NCBI GenBank assembly: GCA_030609785.1
Contig: JAUWTC010000001.1
Location: forward strand, 1 to 23,682
From: Holophagae bacterium
GTDB taxonomy: Bacteria > Acidobacteriota > Thermoanaerobaculia > Thermoanaerobaculales > Sulfomarinibacteraceae
Direction: 5' to 3'
Length of the DNA stretch: 23,682 nt
The notes below the pieces were generated by a model. That model did no database searches. It had not been told where the DNA came from and worked only from the letters and a program-made list of their open reading frames with translations. The position numbers were made by a program, and so were the translations under genes. Shown in pieces: positions 1 to 7,871 of this stretch; within the stretch, counting starts at the first letter, position 1, and the number at the start of each line of letters is the position of its first letter.

Positions 1-496
1 ACTCACCATCGAGATCGGTCTGCTCCTCAATTTTTTGCACCAGACGTGGCCTGATCTCACCTTCACGTTCATCAGGCTCGTCGCTAGCGTAGAACATTTC
101 CCAGAGGCCGACTATTTCAACGTGAAGTGTATTGATCTCAAGCTCCAGCGCTCGGATCATCTCGAGTTGCTTCTGAACCCTCTCTCGCCAAAATGTCCTG
201 GGGGCGTCTCTTTCCAAGATGACGACAGGATCCGAGGAATTTGACGGTTTTTGGGTCACGGATGTCAATTCGATTCCTGACGCCAATTCTTTCAGATTAT
301 CGTCCGTAATAACGGTGGTGTTTTCCCCGCCTTTTGTCGGCCGTTGAAGGTCGCGGCCGCGGGCATATTCAGAAAGGCTTCGGCGTGACGAAGAACTCGG
401 TGTCGGGGTCGGAGGCGGATCACCGAACGAACTCACTGGAACGAGGGTGCCGAGCAGTCCGAAAACAGCCAACAGAGCCCAAGGCGCCCGGGTCAC
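1..496 (-). CDS. Secreted coiled-coil protein of unknown function (3' part cut by window edge)
   Basis: An open frame runs from a GTG codon at 496 to the window edge (165 codons visible, no stop). The GTG overlaps the TGA of the upstream cupin gene as GTGA, the same coupling seen at other junctions of this operon. Residues 1-25 form a signal peptide (basic start, hydrophobic run ALLAVFGLLG). A Pro/Ser-rich stretch follows (PPPTPTPSSSS), then a short motif TTVITDDNLKEL, then a charged helical segment starting at FWRERVQKQLEM with coiled-coil character. From memory, the layout (signal peptide, 'xVxTDDNL' motif, 'W+xR' helical pair) resembles a family of hypothetical proteins common in Acidobacteriota; I cannot confirm this by search. 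Export to the periplasm is inferred; function is unknown. The gene lies last in the PTS operon as far as the window shows. Confidence 0.7.
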   Translation of the reverse strand, partial: MTRAPWALLAVFGLLGTLVPVSSFGDPPPTPTPSSSSRRSLSEYARGRDLQRPTKGGENTTVITDDNLKELASGIELTSVTQKPSNSSDPVVILERDAPRTFWRERVQKQLEMIRALELEINTLHVEIVGLWEMFYASDEPDEREGEIRPRLVQKIEEQTDLDGE

Positions 497-864
497 GGAT
501 CGGTGGTCCCCTCCCGGCCGTAGCGGTCGGATAAACGGACCACATCATCAAGATCCGCTGTTGAAACCTCGATGAGAGTGCAATCGGTCAAGGCTTCCAT
601 GCGATGAATCAGCCCCGGTGGGATGTGAAACACGTCGCCGGGACCAAGCTCGACAGACTCCAATATTGCAGCATCGATTCCAGTCTCGAAAATAACTTTA
701 CCTTCGAGAACACGTAGGGTTTCTTCTTTTTTTTCATGATACTGAAGACTAAGACTCTCTCCAGACTTCACGGCCAATAGTTTCCCCGCATAGCGGTCGG
801 TTTCCGCGAAGATCTCTTCATGGCCCCAGGGTTTATGTACAAACCGCGCCGGTCTCTTTCCCAT
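493..864 (-). CDS. Cupin-domain protein, mannose-6-phosphate isomerase type II-like
   Basis: A 123-residue single-domain cupin. It starts with a KPWGHEE motif near residue 11, as in the C-terminal domain of type II phosphomannose isomerases. Cupin motif 1 is seen as SLQYHEKKEET (His and Glu metal ligands) and motif 2 as HIPPGLIHRME. It is far shorter than a full ManA or bifunctional ManC, so it is either a stand-alone sugar-phosphate isomerase or a sugar-binding cupin; the substrate cannot be read from sequence. The start at 864 (MGKRPARF) is preferred over a GTG one codon upstream because GGAGG then sits 4 nt before the ATG. It lies 12 bp downstream of ptsI and overlaps the next gene by 4 bp, so it is probably co-transcribed with the PTS genes. 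A link to hexose-phosphate metabolism is inferred. Confidence 0.8.
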   Translation of the reverse strand: MGKRPARFVHKPWGHEEIFAETDRYAGKLLAVKSGESLSLQYHEKKEETLRVLEGKVIFETGIDAAILESVELGPGDVFHIPPGLIHRMEALTDCTLIEVSTADLDDVVRLSDRYGREGTTDP

Positions 865-876
865 CACTCCTCCAGG

Positions 877-2643
877 TCAAACTCGGATCTTGATTTTTGC
901 CAATGATATCGCCAGTCTTTCCAGCAGGAACTCCTCGACCTCACGAGCGGTGGTCAGTCTGAGGGCTCTTCGCGCCATGGACGACGCCTCTTTGAACGAC
1001 AACTGGCGAACGAGGCTCCGAATCTTCGGTATTGCCTGAGGATTCATACTGAACCTCTTCAGCCCAAGGCCCACGAGAAGCGGAACCATGAGAGGATCAG
1101 AGGCCATTTCACCGCACATGGCCACGTCGATACCACGATCGGCGCCGGCCTTGATCACTTTGGCGATCAGCCGGAGGACGGCAGGACTCGTAGGCTGATA
1201 CAGATCAGCCACCAGTTCGTTGGCCCGATCGACCGCCAGTGAGTATTGAATCAAATCGTTGGTGCCAATAGATAGAAAGTCAGCCTCCTGTGCCAATTCA
1301 TCCGCCATGATGGCTGCAGAGGGAACTTCAACCATGGCCCCCAAGGGGATATGGTCCTGAACCTTGAAGCCCTCACTTCGGAGATCGTCCGTGATGCGGT
1401 GGACCAGCAGTCGAGCTACCTTGAACTCCTCGATGCAGCTGATCAACGGGAACATGATTCTAACCCGTCCCCGCGGAAATTCCCCGGCGGCCCTGAGAAG
1501 CCCCCTAAGTTGCGTCGCGAAGAAATCGGGTTTCGAAAAACACAGTCGGATGCCTCGGAGACCCAGAACCGGGTTTGCCTCCTCTGAACCGGTCACCTCA
1601 CGGGCAAGCTTCTTGCCGCCGAGATCGAATGTTCGAATCGTGACCGGTCGACCGCCCATGGAACTGACCAGATTTCGGTAGACCTCAGCTTGATCGTCCT
1701 CATCCGGCAACGCAGGACTGCGCTGCATGTACAAAAACTCAGAACGATAGAGGCCAACGCCTTTGACATTCCAGTGAACGGCTTCATCGACCTCAGTCAA
1801 CAAATCGATGTTTGCAAGAAGGTTGACCTCACGGCCGTCCCGGGTGATTGTCGGGAGGGCCCGGACCTCCTGGAGTTGAGCCTGCTGCTCCAAGTGCTCG
1901 TTGCGCCTGGAGATGTACTCCGCCTCCTCTGCGGGGTCGGGATCGAAAATAATCTTGCCTTCAAAGGCGTCGACGATCATCCGTCGGGAACGATGGCCCG
2001 CTTCACAGGCACCGTGGGCGCCGACTATGACCGGAATCCCAAGGGACCGGGCGATGATCGTCGTGTGGGACGTAGGACCGCCCATCTCCAAGACGAAGGC
2101 GAGGACCTTGTCCAACGGCATCTTGACCGCGGTTGAAGGTGGTAGATCATCCGCAACGAGGATGACCGGACCTTCGAGGTTCTCCAGCTTGGCGGGATCC
2201 TGGCCGTGCAACGCCCCGAGTATCTGTGAGGTCACGTCAAGCACATCCAGTTTTCGCTCGGCCAGATACTGATCCGGGAGAGCTTCAAATCGCTTGACCA
2301 ACCGGGCAACCACCTGGTCAAGGGCCCATTCCGCATTGACGCCTTTGGTCCGAATCATCTCGCACACAGGATCGATGAGTGAACTATCGGCGGCGATCAG
2401 GTGGTGAGCCTCGAAGATCGCCGCATACTCCTCCCCCATCTGGCGGGCGGCCTGGTCCCTATTCTCCATAATCCGTTCAATCGTCGCTTCGACGGCCTGA
2501 TGGAACCGCTTGACCTCGTGTTCAATCCTCGATGCGGGCAGGGGAATCCTGAGAACCGTGATCGGGCGGGTTTCTTGCACCACCGGCTCGCCGACTGCGA
2601 TGCCGGGGCTTACCCCAAGCCCGGAAAGACGACCTGGGCTCAT
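877..2643 (-). CDS. ptsI: Phosphoenolpyruvate-protein phosphotransferase (PTS enzyme I)
   Basis: Cytoplasmic enzyme that takes phosphate from PEP and passes it to His15 of HPr. At 588 aa it is a typical EI length with no N-terminal GAF domain, so this is EI rather than PtsP (EI-Ntr). Visible in order: an N-terminal start LGVSPGIAVGEP; the swivel-domain active site GGPTSHTTIIARS with His193; PEP-binding strands GVGLYRSEFLYM; the signature VEVPSAAIMADEL followed by FLSIGTNDLIQY; and AMCGEMASDP, carrying the conserved C-terminal Cys. The ATG overlaps the ptsH stop codon as ATGA and is preceded by GGGGAAGG, so HPr and EI are translationally coupled. No EIIB or EIIC lies nearby, which suggests a regulatory role rather than sugar uptake, although transporters could be elsewhere in the genome. 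Confidence 0.97.
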   Translation of the reverse strand: MSPGRLSGLGVSPGIAVGEPVVQETRPITVLRIPLPASRIEHEVKRFHQAVEATIERIMENRDQAARQMGEEYAAIFEAHHLIAADSSLIDPVCEMIRTKGVNAEWALDQVVARLVKRFEALPDQYLAERKLDVLDVTSQILGALHGQDPAKLENLEGPVILVADDLPPSTAVKMPLDKVLAFVLEMGGPTSHTTIIARSLGIPVIVGAHGACEAGHRSRRMIVDAFEGKIIFDPDPAEEAEYISRRNEHLEQQAQLQEVRALPTITRDGREVNLLANIDLLTEVDEAVHWNVKGVGLYRSEFLYMQRSPALPDEDDQAEVYRNLVSSMGGRPVTIRTFDLGGKKLAREVTGSEEANPVLGLRGIRLCFSKPDFFATQLRGLLRAAGEFPRGRVRIMFPLISCIEEFKVARLLVHRITDDLRSEGFKVQDHIPLGAMVEVPSAAIMADELAQEADFLSIGTNDLIQYSLAVDRANELVADLYQPTSPAVLRLIAKVIKAGADRGIDVAMCGEMASDPLMVPLLVGLGLKRFSMNPQAIPKIRSLVRQLSFKEASSMARRALRLTTAREVEEFLLERLAISLAKIKIRV

Positions 2644-2909
2644 TCACCTTCCCCAAACCGATTCCGAAACAGAGCCTCTATTGCCGAAGCGGCTTCAGCC
2701 TCATCCGGTCCTTCAACTCTGAGAGTCAATGGAGTCCCCTGTGTGGCTGCCAAGGTCAAAAGGCCGAGGATCGACTTGGCATTGACCTCCTCACCCTCTA
2801 CCCCAAGGAAGACCTCAGACTCGAATTCGTTGGCAACATGGACCACCTTCGCGGCTGCGCGAGCATGGAGTCCGAGTTTGTTGGTAATTTGGAGCTTTCG
2901 TATCGTCAT
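2640..2909 (-). CDS. ptsH: Phosphocarrier protein HPr
   Basis: 89-aa phosphocarrier between EI and the EIIA proteins. With the start placed at 2909 (MTIRKL) the active-site histidine falls exactly at His15 (GLHARAAAKVV) and the regulatory serine exactly at Ser46 (NAKSILGL), matching canonical HPr numbering. An AAGGA sits 5 nt before this ATG. A longer frame from 2942 adds 11 residues that no usual HPr has, so I reject it. Ser46 is the known target of HPr kinase/phosphorylase, encoded in the same operon (4272-5264), so both phosphorylation routes look intact. The 86 bp between this start and the stop of the EIIA gene hold no clear promoter. Confidence 0.96.
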   Translation of the reverse strand: MTIRKLQITNKLGLHARAAAKVVHVANEFESEVFLGVEGEEVNAKSILGLLTLAATQGTPLTLRVEGPDEAEAASAIEALFRNRFGEGE

Positions 2910-2995
2910 TTCCATCCTTATTCGAAAAGAGCCTGTCACCACCAGATTCGACTGGAACTTTACCAGAAGAAGGCTGTTCAGGGTTCAGGAGCGTC

Positions 2996-3400
2996 TCAGT
3001 GTTGAAGAAACTCGCTCGCCACGCGAATGCTCTTCTGTCCCGCCTCACACAAACGGAGAGCAAAATCCGTGGGCTCCAGTTTCTGACGACGAAGAGAACC
3101 AATCTTGACCAGCATCGGAAGGTTCACGCCGGTGATGACTTCGATCCGATTTGCATCCATGAATGGGAGCGCCAAGTTGGTAGCAGTACCTCCGAACATG
3201 TCGGTCAATACGATTACACCTTCCCCACAATCGACCTCACGAAGTGCCTTTTTGACCTGGCGGGTGGCTTCGTCCGAGTCCACGTCCCACGGCAGGGCCA
3301 AGGCGGCCGTGCCTTCGGCCAGTTTCGCATCGATCTCGCGTGCCGCGGTAACCAACTCAGTGGCAAGATCGCCGTGGGTCAGAACCAGGACTGAAATCAT
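2996..3400 (-). CDS. PTS EIIA component, mannose family
   Basis: 134-aa EIIA of the mannose/fructose-sorbose family (PF03610 type), which accepts phosphate from HPr. The active-site histidine is His9 in VLTHGDLA; the family signature LTDMFGGTATNLAL and the later NLPML segment are present. The start at 3400 overlaps the rapZ stop as TGATG, with GGAGG 5 nt upstream; an upstream ATG giving four extra residues lacks that support. Mannose PTS systems also need EIIB, EIIC and EIID, and none is in this window. A lone ManX-type EIIA in an HPr/HprK operon is known from other bacteria and is thought to act as a regulator; what it controls here is unknown. Confidence 0.92.
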   Translation of the reverse strand: MISVLVLTHGDLATELVTAAREIDAKLAEGTAALALPWDVDSDEATRQVKKALREVDCGEGVIVLTDMFGGTATNLALPFMDANRIEVITGVNLPMLVKIGSLRRQKLEPTDFALRLCEAGQKSIRVASEFLQH

Positions 3401-4272
3401 CAGTACCTCCAATTGTCTCGGTCGCGATGGTAAACGTCGGCGGGTTGCTTTCGATCCTCAAACAGGCGAGCCAATTGTTCCGCAACGAATACCGAACGGT
3501 GCCGTCCGCCTGTACAGCCGACGGCCACGAGTAAATGGGTCTTGAGTTCTTTTGCATAGGCCGGAACCAGGTATTCGACCAGGGCCCCGATCTTGCCAAC
3601 GGCCTCAAGAACCTCATCGTGCGCGGACAACCACTGGGCAACCGCGGGGTCGGTTCCTGAGAGACGTCGCAGGGACTCTTCAAAATAGGGATTCGGAAGA
3701 AACCGTACGTCGAAAACCAGGCTTGCGGTAGAAGGAACCCCCTGAAGGTAGGAGAAACTCTGCACCTCGATCTTCATCAACTCCGCAGGACTGTCGACAC
3801 CGGCCAATTCAACGATATGCCGACGAAGGTCATGCGGAGACAGCGACGTCGTGTCGACTACCAGGTCAGCAAGTTGACGAATCGGTTCGAGACGTGTTCT
3901 CTCCTCGGAAATTGCCCGATCGAGGGCCCGATCACGCAGGGGATGTGGCCGCCGCGCGACCGAAAACCTCTTTTCGAGAACGGTCTCAGTGGCTTCAACG
4001 AAAATCAGGCTGAGCGTTTCATACTGCCGAGTCAGGCGGGCGTGAATTTCCGGGAATCTCTCGATCATTCCGGTTGCCCGAACGTCCAGTACCACGACCA
4101 ACTTTTTCCTGTCCTCCGATTGTCGAAAGAGCTCTTCCACCAAATCGAGCGGGATGTTGTCGACACAGTGATAGCCCAGATCCTCCAAGCTGCGGCTGAG
4201 GACCGTTTTGCCTCCCCCGGAAAGCCCGGTGATGACGAATGGGCCACGAAACAAGGTCAACGGCGACGCCAT
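3400..4272 (-). CDS. rapZ: RapZ/YvcJ-family nucleotide-binding protein
   Basis: 290-aa member of the RapZ (YhbJ/YvcJ) family. The P-loop GLSGGGKT is at residues 16-23, the second nucleotide-binding motif DVRA at 63-66, and the conserved C-terminal segment GCTGGRHRSVF near residue 252. In Enterobacteria RapZ is an adaptor that targets a small RNA to RNase E and so controls GlmS and amino-sugar supply for the envelope; in Bacillus the homologue is a nucleotide-binding protein of less clear role. Which applies here is unknown. The gene overlaps hprK upstream and the EIIA gene downstream by single TGATG junctions, so all three are likely made in fixed ratio. The hprK-rapZ neighbourhood is common in bacteria with a regulatory PTS. 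Confidence 0.95.
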   Translation of the reverse strand: MASPLTLFRGPFVITGLSGGGKTVLSRSLEDLGYHCVDNIPLDLVEELFRQSEDRKKLVVVLDVRATGMIERFPEIHARLTRQYETLSLIFVEATETVLEKRFSVARRPHPLRDRALDRAISEERTRLEPIRQLADLVVDTTSLSPHDLRRHIVELAGVDSPAELMKIEVQSFSYLQGVPSTASLVFDVRFLPNPYFEESLRRLSGTDPAVAQWLSAHDEVLEAVGKIGALVEYLVPAYAKELKTHLLVAVGCTGGRHRSVFVAEQLARLFEDRKQPADVYHRDRDNWRY

Positions 4273-5264
4273 CAGATTTCCTCATCTCCTTTGCCGGCAG
4301 CGATCCTATCGATGGCATCGAGGAATACGCCCTCATCATCTACGCCTCTTTGAGCCAGAAGGCACTTCTTTACGGCGGTTTCCACCATCAGGGCAAAATC
4401 CCGACCGGGAGCAACGGCCATGACAAATTTCGGCACTTTGATGCCGAGAATCTCGGTCTGGCTGGACCACTCCGCGGGATTTTCCCGAACCCGCTTGACC
4501 CACAGTTTCTCCTGTTCACAGTGTTCCGGGGTCAGTTTGACCAACTCAATAACCAGTGACACCTCCACGGAGGGCGACGAGGCGGTCATCCCGAAGTGTT
4601 TCTGCACATCGATGATGCCGACACCCCTGAGTTCCAAGAAGTTCGGAAGAAGGGCGTGAGGCTCACCCCGCAAGCCATGATTGTGGGTTCGGTGTACGAC
4701 CACAACATCGTCGGCAACCAGACGATGGCCCCTGTAAATCAGTTCGAGGGCACATTCACTTTTCCCGATGCCGGGCTCTCCGACGATCAGCGTTCCGTGG
4801 GAAAAAACGTCAACCAGCACTCCGTGAAGTTGGGTGCGGTCGGCCAGCGCATCCTCGAGAAAGGCCGAAGTCCCCTCAATCGTGTCGGAAGTCTGCTGAA
4901 ACGTCCTCATACAGGGTACTCCGATGTCGTCGCAGAGTGCGAGAACCTCGGGAGGCGGAGTATGCCCTTTCGTCGACAAGATGGCCGGTATGTTTTCTTG
5001 AACCACCGCAGACATCCGATTGATCACGTCTGAAGATTCGAGGGTTTGAAGAAAGGCGTATTCCGACTCCCCCAATATCTGGAGCCGACCTGGCTTGACG
5101 TACGGCAAAAACCCGGCCAACGCCAATCCAGGCTTTTGGATTCTTGGATTGGAGATCATTCGACTGTCAAGGCCACTCTCCCCGGCCAAGAGCTCGAGAC
5201 CGAGATAAGCCAGCATCGGCTCGAGCATAAATCTCCGAATTGAAATCGGTTGTCCCGATGTCAC
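4272..5264 (-). CDS. hprK: HPr kinase/phosphorylase
   Basis: 330-aa bifunctional enzyme that phosphorylates and dephosphorylates Ser46 of HPr, linking metabolic state to regulation. The N-terminal domain covers roughly residues 1-135. The catalytic domain shows His147 in LHGVLVD, Walker A GEPGIGKS at 162-169, the acidic segment RGHRLVADDVV (His180, Asp185-186), and the family signature LELRGVGIIDVQKHFG. The start is GTG at 5264, overlapping the ptsN stop as GTGA. The matching substrate Ser46 is present in ptsH of the same operon. HprK is best known in Firmicutes but also occurs in proteobacteria, Acidobacteriota and others, often in this arrangement with ptsN and EIIA-Man. Confidence 0.97.
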   Translation of the reverse strand: MTSGQPISIRRFMLEPMLAYLGLELLAGESGLDSRMISNPRIQKPGLALAGFLPYVKPGRLQILGESEYAFLQTLESSDVINRMSAVVQENIPAILSTKGHTPPPEVLALCDDIGVPCMRTFQQTSDTIEGTSAFLEDALADRTQLHGVLVDVFSHGTLIVGEPGIGKSECALELIYRGHRLVADDVVVVHRTHNHGLRGEPHALLPNFLELRGVGIIDVQKHFGMTASSPSVEVSLVIELVKLTPEHCEQEKLWVKRVRENPAEWSSQTEILGIKVPKFVMAVAPGRDFALMVETAVKKCLLAQRGVDDEGVFLDAIDRIAAGKGDEEI

Positions 5265-5725
5265 AGGATTTCCCCGTCCGCTGCCCGTTTCACGATCTCG
5301 ACAACCTCGGCCTGGTCATGGGCTTCCAGCAGCCGCCGTCTGATGTTTTCACTTTTCAGGGTGCGCGCGATTTGAGACAAGGCTTGGAGGTGAAGAGCGG
5401 GTTGATCCGGGGGCGACAGGACTACAAACATAAACTTCGCGCCCTCCGCTTCGGGAGACCCAAATGCCACTGAGTTGCGGAATCTGGCAAGGGTGATGAC
5501 GATGTTACTCAAACCACGCAGTTTGCAGTGGGGAATAGCGAAGCCTCCCCCTATCGCTGTCGATCCCAAGGCTTCCCGTTCCGAGAGCCCTCGAGCGACC
5601 TCTTCGGCCGGCAGATTGACTATTGGAGCCGTCAAATCCGAGACGATCTTGAGGGCCTCAACAAGATTTGAGGCCTCCAAGTCCAGGTGGACATGGTCCG
5701 GATCGATCTGCGTCTGAATTTTCAT
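5261..5725 (-). CDS. ptsN: PTS EIIA component, fructose/nitrogen-regulatory type (PtsN)
   Basis: 154-aa EIIA of the fructose/mannitol family, matching EIIA-Ntr. The phosphorylated histidine is His66 in GGGFAIPHCKL, followed by the usual strand LARFRNSVAFGSPEG-like segment and FVVLSPPDQPALHLQAL. No EIIB or EIIC domain is fused. In proteobacteria PtsN controls potassium transport, sigma-54-dependent genes and stress responses; its position two genes after rpoN fits that, but the target here is not known. The ATG at 5725 overlaps the hpf stop as TGATG; a TTG one codon upstream is less likely. The gene overlaps hprK by 4 bp. Confidence 0.93.
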   Translation of the reverse strand: MKIQTQIDPDHVHLDLEASNLVEALKIVSDLTAPIVNLPAEEVARGLSEREALGSTAIGGGFAIPHCKLRGLSNIVITLARFRNSVAFGSPEAEGAKFMFVVLSPPDQPALHLQALSQIARTLKSENIRRRLLEAHDQAEVVEIVKRAADGEIL

Positions 5726-6270
5726 CAAGCTTCGGGCGTAATCAACCCGAGATTATTATCTGCGCGTCGATACAACACGTTGACCTTGTCAGACACCGAG
5801 TTATGAAAGACCAGGAATCGTTCGGCCGATTCCTCCAGTTGCATGACCGCTTCGTCAACCGACATCGGCTTGACCGGGATGATCGATGTTTCGACAATCC
5901 GCGGTGTGTCCCCGCCCTCGGCGGCGGGCTCAAGGGTCTCTTCATCTCTGACCACACTTCCACGAACGTCGTTTCCGTGACGTTTGTGATCTTTGAGACG
6001 GGTCTTGGCCCTTCGGGCTTGCATTTCCAATTTATCGATCGCGTCTTGGATAGCCGTCGTCAGATCCTTATTGGAACTGGTGGACTTCAGACTGAAGTCC
6101 TTGCCCTTGAGAAAAATGTCGGCGACGTACAAGTGCCTCTCCTGGCTCATCTCGAGGCGAAGGTCAATGATGTCATTGAAATACTTCTCCACCCTGGCCA
6201 GTTTCTTTTCCGCAATATCCCGCACCCCAGCGGTGAGAGTGACCTTGCGAGCGATATATTCAACCTTCAT
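5725..6270 (-). CDS. hpf: Ribosome hibernation-promoting factor, long form
   Basis: 181 aa, the long-HPF size. The N-terminal ribosome-binding domain (about residues 1-100) begins MKVEYIARKVTLT and contains the basic stretch RRAKTRLKDHKRH. A variable linker rich in Glu/Gly follows. The C-terminal dimerisation domain (about 130-181) shows KPMSVDEAVMQLE and FLVFHNSVSDKVNVLYRR. Long HPF joins two 70S ribosomes into inactive 100S dimers in stationary phase; the domain layout supports this. The start at 6270 has GGAG 7 nt upstream, and that site overlaps the TAG stop of rpoN. The rpoN-hpf-ptsN order is the same as in many proteobacteria. Confidence 0.96.
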   Translation of the reverse strand: MKVEYIARKVTLTAGVRDIAEKKLARVEKYFNDIIDLRLEMSQERHLYVADIFLKGKDFSLKSTSSNKDLTTAIQDAIDKLEMQARRAKTRLKDHKRHGNDVRGSVVRDEETLEPAAEGGDTPRIVETSIIPVKPMSVDEAVMQLEESAERFLVFHNSVSDKVNVLYRRADNNLGLITPEA

Positions 6271-6279
6271 GCGTTACTC

Positions 6280-7812
6280 CTAAAACAAAGTTTTCCGTTT
6301 GTCGGATGAGGGGATTCCCAATTCCTCCCGATACTTCGCCACCGTCCTACGGGCAAGACGAACGCCTTCGCGCTGCAGTGTCTTCATGATCTTCGAGTCT
6401 GAGAGCGGCTTGTTGTCATCCTCACTTTCAATCATCTTCTTGATTTTCTCCTTGACGACGAGAGACGAGACGGCACCCCCCTTCGCAGAATCAACACCTG
6501 AGTGGAAGAAAAACTTCATCGGGAACAACCCTCTCGGGGTGTCCATGTACTTGTTGCTGACGACTCTCGAAATCGTTGACTCGTGCATTCCGATATCTTC
6601 GGCTACCTGCCGGAGCACCATGGGTTTGAGGTGTTCAATTCCGTCATCAAGGAAGCCCTTTTGAAAACTGACGATGCTCTCGGCCACCTTGTAAATCGTA
6701 CGTTGCCTCTGGTCGATGCTCTTCATCAGCCAAAGGGCGCTCCGCATCTTGTCCTTGAGGTAGTTGTTGACCTTCGGATCGAGACCCGACCCCGCGAGCA
6801 TTCGAGAATACGCGTGGTTGAGCTTCAACCTCGGTAACCCATCATCATTCAGTGAAATGACGTAGTCACCGTTGACCTTTTTGAGTGTGACATCCGGTTC
6901 GATAAACATGTTGTTCGAATGTTGAAAACGCCGGCCCGGGCGTGTATCAAGGCGGTGGATGACTTCGAGGATCGGTTTAATCTCGGAAATTTCACACTCA
7001 AGCGCCGTCGCTACCGTGGCCCACCGTTGATGCAGGAAATCATCCCAGTGGGAATCAACCAAAACCTGGGCTTGGGCTAATAACTCAAGACTCTTCGAAT
7101 CATCTTCATCCATTTCTCTTTTGAGACGATCCAGCTGAATCAGGAAGCACCCCTGGAGCGTTCGAGTCCCGACGCCGGCGGGATCAAGAGACCGTATGAT
7201 TTCCAGGGCCTTCTCGACTGGGCCCGGCTCCGCACCGGTCCCCGTGATAATCTCCTCATCCGTGGCCCTCAGGAAACCGTCTTCATCAAGGTTCCCCAAG
7301 ATGAACTCACACACCGAAAGAAGATCGACCGGACAGTCCATCAGGTGAATCTGCCACTCGAGGTACTCAAACAAACCTGGACTCTCGGTCAGCGTATTCT
7401 CAAGAGAATTGCCGATCTCAGGGTCCCGCGCCGCCATTGATGGGCCCTCTGGTCTACTGTCCGCAAGGTAGTCCGAGAAAAAGGCCTCAACGTCTATTTC
7501 GGCATACGCTTCTGTTGGGTCATCCTTTGGCCCTTCGTCAACCGTACCGGAAACAGTACCCGGGTCCGGCTCAACCGGTGTCAAGGGTTCCGCTGGGATA
7601 TCCCCGGTATCCGCCCCCCCCTCTTTTTCAACGCCTTCCGTTTCTTCAAGAGGGCCGTCGACGTCGAGGAGAGGATTCTCGAGAATTTCCTGAGCAAGCG
7701 TCTCACCCAACTCCAACCGAGACAACTGAAGGAGCTTGATCGCCTGCTGCAGCGACGGCGTCATGACCAGCCGCTGGGAAAGCTTGAGGCTGAGTTTCTG
7801 CTCAAGGGCCAT
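6280..7812 (-). CDS. rpoN: RNA polymerase sigma-54 factor
   Basis: 510-aa sigma-54. The Gln/Leu-rich region I that contacts activators is at the N-terminus (LSLKLSQRLVMTPSLQQAI). An acidic, Pro/Gly-rich region II follows at about 55-110. The core-binding and DNA-binding parts come next, and the RpoN box ARRTVAKYRE is near residues 487-496, close to the C-terminus. All canonical regions are present and the length is normal. The start codon lies 59 bp after the lptB stop, with GGAGGA about 10 nt upstream. No enhancer-binding activator or convincing -24/-12 promoter was found by eye in the window, so its regulon is not visible here. Confidence 0.98.
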   Translation of the reverse strand: MALEQKLSLKLSQRLVMTPSLQQAIKLLQLSRLELGETLAQEILENPLLDVDGPLEETEGVEKEGGADTGDIPAEPLTPVEPDPGTVSGTVDEGPKDDPTEAYAEIDVEAFFSDYLADSRPEGPSMAARDPEIGNSLENTLTESPGLFEYLEWQIHLMDCPVDLLSVCEFILGNLDEDGFLRATDEEIITGTGAEPGPVEKALEIIRSLDPAGVGTRTLQGCFLIQLDRLKREMDEDDSKSLELLAQAQVLVDSHWDDFLHQRWATVATALECEISEIKPILEVIHRLDTRPGRRFQHSNNMFIEPDVTLKKVNGDYVISLNDDGLPRLKLNHAYSRMLAGSGLDPKVNNYLKDKMRSALWLMKSIDQRQRTIYKVAESIVSFQKGFLDDGIEHLKPMVLRQVAEDIGMHESTISRVVSNKYMDTPRGLFPMKFFFHSGVDSAKGGAVSSLVVKEKIKKMIESEDDNKPLSDSKIMKTLQREGVRLARRTVAKYREELGIPSSDKRKTLF

Positions 7813-7871
7813 CGACGCGAGATCCTCCGTTCCGGTATTTCTGAACCCAACTCACCAGGATGTAGGCCCCA

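Noticed and set aside
2401..3108. Long plus-strand open frame (235 codons) opposite ptsI/ptsH
   Set aside because: It lies antisense to well-recognised genes with intact motifs, has no homology signature I can see, and is typical of shadow frames in GC-rich DNA.
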